DNA of 64,000 nucleotides from Mauremys mutica. Lineage: Eukaryota; Chordata; Testudines; Geoemydidae. The translations under genes were made by a program, and so were the position numbers. Positions 58,029 to 64,000 of this stretch are shown piece by piece (positions within the stretch are counted from its first letter, which is position 1; every line of letters begins with the position of its first letter). The stretch is from assembly GCF_020497125.1 (NCBI RefSeq), contig NC_059089.1, forward strand, positions 28,042,282-28,106,281, given 5' to 3'. Under the pieces are notes generated by a model. It did no database searches, was not told where the DNA came from, and was given only the letters and a program-made list of their open reading frames with translations.

Positions 58029-58500
58029 CAGTGGTGAGCTGGAGCCGGTTCCCACAGGTTCTCAAGAACCGGTTGCTAAAATTAGACCTCCGTGGAGAAC
58101 CGGTTGTTAAAGGGCCAGGAGGTGGGCAAAGAACTCCAGTCCACGGGCCGGACCATCCTGTTGCTCCCAGGATTCCCAGCTGGGAAGGCTGAGGCCCCCC
58201 CGGCCCTTCCCCCGCTTCCCCCCAGCTGCAGCGTGGCCAGCCACCGGCACCAGCTGGGCAGCTCAGCTGAGCTCTGGAGTCGTCCTGCTGCTTTGAGCTG
58301 CCGGCAAGGTAAGGGGGGAGGGGGCTGCAAGCTCTAGGGCTGCCGAGGGGGCAAGTGGGGCAATTTGCCCCAGGCCCTGCAGGGGCCCCCGGCCCCATGA
58401 GTATGTCTCCCCCTAACCCGGCCCCTCCTCCGCTCCCCTCCCCTTAAATCAGAACTTTTTATAGGGAACCGGTTGTTAAGGTTTTGGCAGCTCATCACTG
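58029..58500. mobile_element. hAT-type MITE with perfect 8-bp target duplication
   Basis: A 472-bp element. The left end is CAGTGGTGAGCTG and the right end, as reverse complement, is CAGTGATGAGCTG (12 of 13 match). CCCACACC flanks it exactly on both sides (58021-58028 and 58501-58508), the 8-bp duplication expected of hAT transposases. Subterminal AACCGGTT palindromes recur at 58067, 58098 and 58467, followed by GTTAA or GCTAA, and are plausible transposase-binding sites. No transposase is encoded. It must have been moved by an autonomous relative elsewhere. Confidence 0.92.
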
Positions 58501-59090
58501 CCCACACCCCCACACTCACACAAAATACACCTACACTCCATAACCCACCCACCCAGACATACAACCAAACACACCTACACTCCATAACCCACCCACCCAG
58601 ACATACAACCAAACACACCTACACTCCATAACCCACCCACCCAGACATACAACCAAACACACCTACACTCCATAACACACCCACCCAGACATACAACCAA
58701 ACACACCTACACTCCATAACACATCCACTCAGACATACAACCAAACACACCTACACTCCATAACACACCCACCCAGACATACAACCAAACACACCTACAC
58801 TCCATAACACATCCACTCAGACATACAACCAAACACAAACACACCCACCCAGACATACAACCAAACACACCTACACTCCATAACACACCCACCCAGACAT
58901 ACAACCAAACCCCCCCTCACTCCATAACCCACCCACCCAGACATACAACCAAACACACCTACACTCCATAACACACCCACCCAGACATACAACCAAACAC
59001 ACCTACACTCCATAACACACCCACCCAGACATACAACCAAACACACCTACCTTCCATAACACACCCACCCAGACATACAAACAAGTACAC
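58501..59090. repeat. 44-bp minisatellite, about 13 units
   Basis: Tandem units of about 44 bp: CACACCTACACTCCATAACA, then CACCCACCCAGACATACAAC, then CAAA. One unit near 58840 is shortened. A variant with CATCCACTCAGAC occurs at about 58722 and 58810, two units apart, which shows local two-unit duplication. The complementary strand is G/T-rich. It begins directly at the right edge of the hAT element. Minus-strand frames through it are artefacts. Confidence 0.95.
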
Positions 59091-61321
59091 AACTCCATTC
59101 GCATGTGCCACTAGACACCCCCTAAATACAGACACGCCCTATTTGCTGCACACTCCCCAAACACAAGCACATACACACCCTAAAGGCCATGCTGTACATG
59201 TGTGTACATACGCATGCATGTAACATTTGCACATACACTCCCTCCAAGCACCGGAGTTGAGCGAGCTGTCCATTAGGAATCAGTTCCAATTTCCATGTAG
59301 CCCCACGTTTGGTCAGTGCCCCATTTGCAACCCACTTGGGGTTTCTATTGGTAAGTTGGGTGACTAATGCCCAGATGGGGGCTGTTTGCAAACTGCTCAG
59401 GATTGTTGTTTGCTGTTCATGATTTATTGTGTGTGGTTGGCCACCTGCGTCCCAAGCTTCTGTATCTGCTCCCTGGTCGGACGAAGGGAGCTGTTTGGGC
59501 AGGAGAATGATGAGTAGCGAATAGTGAATTGTCCCTGAGGAACGCAGTGGGGGCGCTGGGCTTCTTCACGTCCATGCTTCTTGTTTCCAAACCCACCCTC
59601 CTCCTCTGAACAGCACTGCCTGGCAGATTCCCCCCAGCCTCCTGCAGCACTCCCCATGGCTTCCCTGCAGCATGCCTCTCCCTCTACGCATGCACTCAGG
59701 CTTCTGCTTTGTAGAGCAAGATGAATACGAGCGGGCGTGCAGGAGGTTCCATGTATAACTCCAGAGATGTCCTGGGGCCACGTTCTCCCCTGCAGCAGAC
59801 CATCAGTTCCCTTTGGCTCCAATGCTATCAGCTTGTAGCCTGCGAGGGGAGAACGGGCCCTGGGCTTTGCAAAGGGAGGGTGCTAGCTCCCTTTTGCAAA
59901 AGAGTCACGTTGCACTTGCGAGTCTCTGGGCACGCAGGACCTCAGAGGTCGTGGACTTCTGACTCCATCTCTTTCCTTCGCTATGGGGACCTTCCCGTCC
60001 CTCCCTGCCCCCGCAGGATGGCCGTGATGAAGCAGGAGGAAGAAGCAGCAGCAGCAGCAGTTTCTGGCAAAGTTCATTCAAGCTTGTGGGCTGTTTCAAC
60101 GGGCACCCAGCCTCAGCAGCCTTCTGCGGGCAGAGGTCAGGCTCTTCCAGCAGGCCTCTTCGGCAGGACATCCTGTGTGCAGAGCACAAGGCCAGGGCTC
60201 CAGGGCAAGGCCACTAGCCTGCATCTTCAGGGCTCTTGGCCCGTCATTTTGGCCATTGTGACCCTGGGATGTTGGCTGCTTTGGTGGCCACAGTGACACA
60301 GGAGTGACGCATGGAGCCTCTGTTTGAGGTATCACCCCTTAGCAATCTGGAGCTGGAACAGCCCACGTGCTGCGACTCTGGGGACCTGCCAGACAGGGGA
60401 CCTGGGAAGGGCTGATGGGATAGATGGTCCAGATCAGTAGAGATGGGCCATATCAACTTCCAGTCATTTCTGTGGGAGCAGGACTGCTTGGGAAGGGCTT
60501 CTCCAGTCTAGCTCCACTGTCTGCTGCAATAGGCTGGGACTCAGCCATAAACCTGCCCCCCTCTGGCCCTTTCCCCTGGTTGGGGGGGCATGGCTTCTCA
60601 GTACCTGCAGCATTTGCATGTCAGGAACACAATGCCCAAGACTGTGTCTGCCCCTCGCGTTCCTCGTCAAAGCTGGCAACCATCAGCCTGAAACTGTGAG
60701 TCTTAATAATCCGGACCCCATCCCTAGTGCCGATGCAATCACTCCTGCTCTCTCTATAGCTCTCGGAATTTGCTAACTATCTCCTCTTCTGCACTAGTCT
60801 GCATATACTCTACATATGTGCTAAAACAGGAGACATTGTTCTGTAGCTGTTGCTCTGCCATCCCTTAATTGCCAGGAGTTGATAGGTAACTGCTACCGAA
60901 TTCTCCCTGCCAACGATTGCTGGAGTTTGTTTCGTTTTGCAGTTTCTTCTGCTACTTCTTTCGTAAGTGTTCTTGCCAGAGGCACCGTGGTGTAGGAAGC
61001 GCTAACATTTCCCTTCGGAAGCCTTGGGCAGATTTCTGAAGCGGAATGAACCCTTGAGGGGGGTGGGGGTGTGCGCAGCACTGGAGCATGGAAGAAGCGC
61101 GTTGAGTTACTGCTGCAGATCGTCTCTCTCAGGAGGCCTGGAACACACCATCTCTTTTCTCATGGAAAAAGCCGTCTTTCCCTTTCAGCGTTAACTATTC
61201 TGTTTGTGGGCCTGAGCCTGGACTCAGCATTACTAACAAACAGCAAGTGGCCCCTACAGAGCCGCCTATCGCCAGCCTCAAAGTGCTTGCCACACAATAC
61301 ATCAGGCAGCCCCTCCGGACC
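59091..61321. other. Long stretch with no supported gene
   Basis: A 191-codon plus frame (59721-60296) contains a short AGC trinucleotide run (about 60043-60060) and no recognised domain. Other frames are shorter. No other feature is supported. Confidence 0.45.
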
Positions 61322-61443
61322 CCAGGCAATGGCCCCACTTCACAGGTGAGGAAACTGAGGCACGAGGAGGTTAACTGACCTGCTGGCAGTTACACAGAGT
61401 CCTGTGGAAGAGCCAGGAACAGAACCCAGATCTCCTGACTCGC
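61322..61443 (-). repeat. MIR-like SINE, well preserved
   Basis: Reads CACAGGTGAGGAAACTGAGG, then GAGGTTAACTGACCTGC, then 'TTACACAGAGTC', then 'AGCCAGGAACAGAACCCAGA'. This is the reverse complement of the classic MIR/CORE-SINE body with only modest divergence. MIR-type SINEs predate the mammal-reptile split. Confidence 0.85.
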
Positions 61444-62302
61444 AGCCCTCCCAGAGTTCAGAGCCAGCCTTTCAATTTGGGCCCATCTCTGATTTATACC
61501 TCACGGTCTCTGGGCATAACAGCTGTTGCAGACCATGCCTCCCCCTCCCCCACCTATTGATGATGATAAGTAACTCAGGCTCTGTCTCTGGCCCAGCCAA
61601 TGTCTCCTGCATACCACCGTGGGGACCGGATTCCTAAGCAGGTGACCTCCCTCTGGTACCTGTCATCACCCCCCACCCCCCGCAGGGTTCCTCCGACAAT
61701 GGTGCTGTCTGCTGCCAGTACCAAGGGGGCAGCTCCAAATGGGTCTCCTGGATTGCTCTGACAGGATAGCCCCCTAGACACATTGAGGTGGCTTTAATCT
61801 TCTATGACTCATTATTAATTTTGTTGTCATGTTCCAGCAACAAAGCCTACATAGCCAAAACTGCCACAGTGCTTCCAAGTAGCCATTCATGAATTCGGCA
61901 TTGCACTGGCAGAGGACTAAGTGCAGACAGACTTTTATCAGCATCAGCCAGGATTCAAGTATGGGGGTCTCGCATTTCTTGAGATGAGCTCTTACCCTAT
62001 AAGGGCTTGCTGGCACGGAACCCTGGCACAGGAAGTGACACTAAAACAGTTGTGGAACTCATAGACCACTGGAGTTCTGCTTCAAGCTGGAAGGACCTTC
62101 CACTAGGTCTTGTTTCTCCTGCTTTCTGAGGGCTCAGTGAAAAGAGGTTCGAGCATTAAGGTGCTGTCACAGTATGGAAGCTGCAGATTTTTGTGGCTAT
62201 CATAGGGCGAGTATCATTGGAGTTGTTTCTCTTGGTGCCTGATGTGCAGAGTGTTGGTGGGAACTGTAGCAAGCAGTCAGATATCACCAAAACTGTCACA
62301 GA
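61444..62302. other. Non-coding stretch
   Basis: No feature is recognised. Confidence 0.4.
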
Positions 62303-62393
62303 CCAAATTCTAATTCCAGCACCACCGGTGTCGATCCAGAGTAAACCCATTGTTCCCAGTGGCATTGCTTCAGATTTATACTGCTGCAACAGA
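62303..62393. repeat. Old inverted-repeat element
   Basis: GACCAAATTCTAATTCC, then CACCGGTGTCGATCCAGAGT, then GCTTCAGATTTATACTGCTG: the two arms around 62325-62345 and 62367-62385 are imperfect reverse complements. It matches another old reptile/bird palindromic repeat. Confidence 0.55.
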
Positions 62394-63112
62394 CCTGACT
62401 TTAGTTATGTGTTTCCAGGGGTTGAGGCTTTCATCAGAAGGATTCAGTGAACAGCAAAGGGGAACCAGAAGGTGGTAGCTAGATCAGACAGATTGAGAGT
62501 TGCTCATCCAATTAGTTGGCAGGCAGCAGATTATGGGATTCAATAAAAGCCATGGTCACATCAGAGTCGTGATTCCTGGGGAAGGATGGGAATCATTTTC
62601 CTGACGTACTTGCTTCTCCTTATATCTTTCAAAGTGAAGGATTGCATGAAAATTGACAGTTCTTTTAGTGCTTTCAGTAACCAGGGGCTGACTTGTCTCA
62701 CTCCATTGATCTTTTTGGATCCATTGATCCATTGATTGGATGTTTTGGAGAGCAGATCCTGCTGTCCCTGCATGAGGTAGCCCCTGACTGACGAGTTCCC
62801 CACATATGTATCTTCTCCTCGACGCTCCTAAACAGATCTGTGGTTTTATTGCTATAGGAAGAAAGCCCTGCCTCGTCCTTCAGAAACCTTGCATTTGCCA
62901 GGGACCTTTCCAAAGGTGAATGCAAGCAGGCACCGTTCCAGGCACATACGGTCAGGTCACCCAGGAGCCCCTCCCCTGGGACTCTGCTCCAGGATGTTGA
63001 TGTCTGTGTGATGGTTACGTGCACTATTCAGGATTAATGCTTATTTACTTGTACAGCCTTCTGTTACGTAACGCTGCAGCCTGGGTCTGTTTATGGATTA
63101 GCATGAACCTAA
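62394..63112. other. Non-coding stretch
   Basis: No feature is recognised apart from a short local echo of GGATCCATTGATC and CCATTGATTGGA near 62717-62742. Confidence 0.4.
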
Positions 63113-63440
63113 TCTGCATTACCATAGCACCTAGGAGCTGGAGGCCTGGTCTACACTGCACAGTTATGGTGGCACAGCTCTGTTGGGTAGGAGTGTGACA
63201 AAATCGCACACCTCAGCCAACAGAGCTAGGCCAGCAACCCCCCAGTGCAGACAGAGCTGCGCCAGGCGTTCGGGGAGGTGGTGGTACTGTGCGGGCAGAA
63301 ACACTCCCTCTGTCGGCATACGCTGCGTCGACACTGGGAGGCCATGCCCACATTGGCTCTGAAGTGTAGACACAACCGCAGCATGGCCCAGCACCCCTTT
63401 GTGCCAGCACTGTACAAACACAGAGATGAGTCCTTGTCAA
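63113..63440 (-). repeat. Old amniote SINE tail split by a MITE
   Basis: The left part (63113-63142) reads TCTGCATTACCATAGCACCT then AGGAGCTGGA. The right part (63378-63440) reads GTGCCAGCACTGTACAAACA then CAGAGATGAGTCC. Together they make one copy of the family at 8304-8427, interrupted by the MITE at 63143-63377. Confidence 0.7.
63143..63377. mobile_element. MITE with GGCCTGGTCTACACT-type ends
   Basis: A 235-bp non-autonomous DNA element. The left end is GGCCTGGTCTACACT and the right end, as reverse complement, is GGTTGTGTCTACACT (11 of 15 match). The outer end resembles that of the palindromic MITEs at 26109 and 44878, but the interior is unrelated in sequence. No target duplication is clear. 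It has no coding capacity. Confidence 0.7.
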
Positions 63441-64000
63441 GTGGATGGGAGCTGAGCGCAGGGTAGGCCCGTGTTAGGGTTCAGTCTGTCAGGAGAGATA
63501 CAGGTACTTGCACTTCAGAGCAGTAACGTGTGCAACTGCCTGGGTAACTGCCTGGGTAACCTGAAGACAGTTCAGCCCTGCTATTGCGTGTGGCTGTGAC
63601 TAATACCCGCTCTGTGGTGGAGCTGACACTGGTAAATACCCAGGGCTGTGACCTCGCTGACGATTCCATGCTGCCTGTATTTACGAGATGAATATTTCAG
63701 CAAATTTGACATTTCGGAGGCTCCTGTCTTTCAGGTTTAGTGACGCTGAGTATCTAGGTCAGAAGGGCTGCAGGTTCACCAGCAGCATCCTGTCAATAAT
63801 TTAATGCTCCAAGTGCTGAACAGCATTAGACGCATGCACTCAGTCACTGCAGGGTTGGGTGGCTTATTGAGCTGACACAGTTCTGAGGCAACAGAAAACC
63901 AGGTTTTGATCTCTTGCTGGCAGGCTCTGCCTGAAAAGCACAAAGCAGGCGGCATGCCTGCAGCAGTGATTCTGCTAATGTCACCGTAGCATGGATGCTG
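63441..64000. other. Non-coding stretch to window end
   Basis: The only structure is a small tandem repeat CTGCCTGGGTAA (two units, about 63537-63560). No gene is supported. Confidence 0.45.

Noticed and set aside
58334..59046. Minus-strand frames rich in Val, Cys and Gly
   Set aside because: Translation of the 44-bp minisatellite.
58501..59090. CRISPR-like array
   Set aside because: Units are direct tandem repeats with no unique spacers, in a vertebrate genome.
59721..60296. 191-codon plus frame containing a polyalanine/AGC run
   Set aside because: GC-rich chance frame; no domain. The AGC run is only about six units.

Overview
This window looks like vertebrate nuclear DNA, most likely from a turtle. 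The evidence is the repeat content. There are three 5'-truncated CR1 LINEs, of which the one at 19146-21792 ends in the CR1 3' tail. There are two Penelope-like retroelement 3' ends, a tRNA-derived SINE of the type known from cryptodiran turtles (28948-29132), old MIR-like amniote SINEs, and several non-autonomous DNA transposons. No Alu, mammalian-type L1 or bacterial gene organisation is visible. The species call is inference from repeat families recognised by eye; no database was searched.

I find no protein-coding exon, rRNA, functional tRNA gene or CRISPR array that I can support. The longest open frames are explained by tandem repeats, by dead retroelements, or by chance in GC-rich DNA. 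The window is best read as intergenic or deep intronic.

Layout. 0-16 kb is mostly GC-rich single-copy DNA with three AT-rich candidate conserved non-coding blocks, a 41-bp minisatellite (4799-5100), a G-rich minisatellite (10832-11425) and scattered old repeats. 16.4-29.1 kb is retroelement-rich: a Penelope-like fragment, CR1 copy 1 (+), CR1 copy 2 (-, split by a palindromic MITE), a second Penelope-like tail, a roughly 2-kb AT-rich candidate regulatory cluster, then the tRNA-SINE. 29-45 kb alternates AT-rich candidate regulatory blocks with AT-rich hAT-like repeats, a (TG)n-based compound minisatellite (32170-32912) and a second copy of the palindromic MITE (44878-45163). 45-54 kb holds CR1 copy 3 (-) and an intact-ended solo LTR (52639-53817) with a 5-bp target duplication. 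54-64 kb holds two more candidate regulatory blocks, a hAT-type MITE with a perfect 8-bp target duplication (58029-58500), a 44-bp minisatellite directly beside it, and a MITE nested in an old SINE (63113-63440).

No gene pathway can be described. What the sequence records is an insertion history: three host repeats (CR1 copy 2 and two old SINEs) are each split by a younger element. I did not find an undescribed biological system. The best leads are: two MITE copies whose hairpin arms differ at several positions but stay paired through matching changes in the opposite arm; a hammerhead-ribozyme-like core in a Penelope-like 3' end; and several dense AT-rich blocks that resemble developmental enhancers and need comparative alignment.
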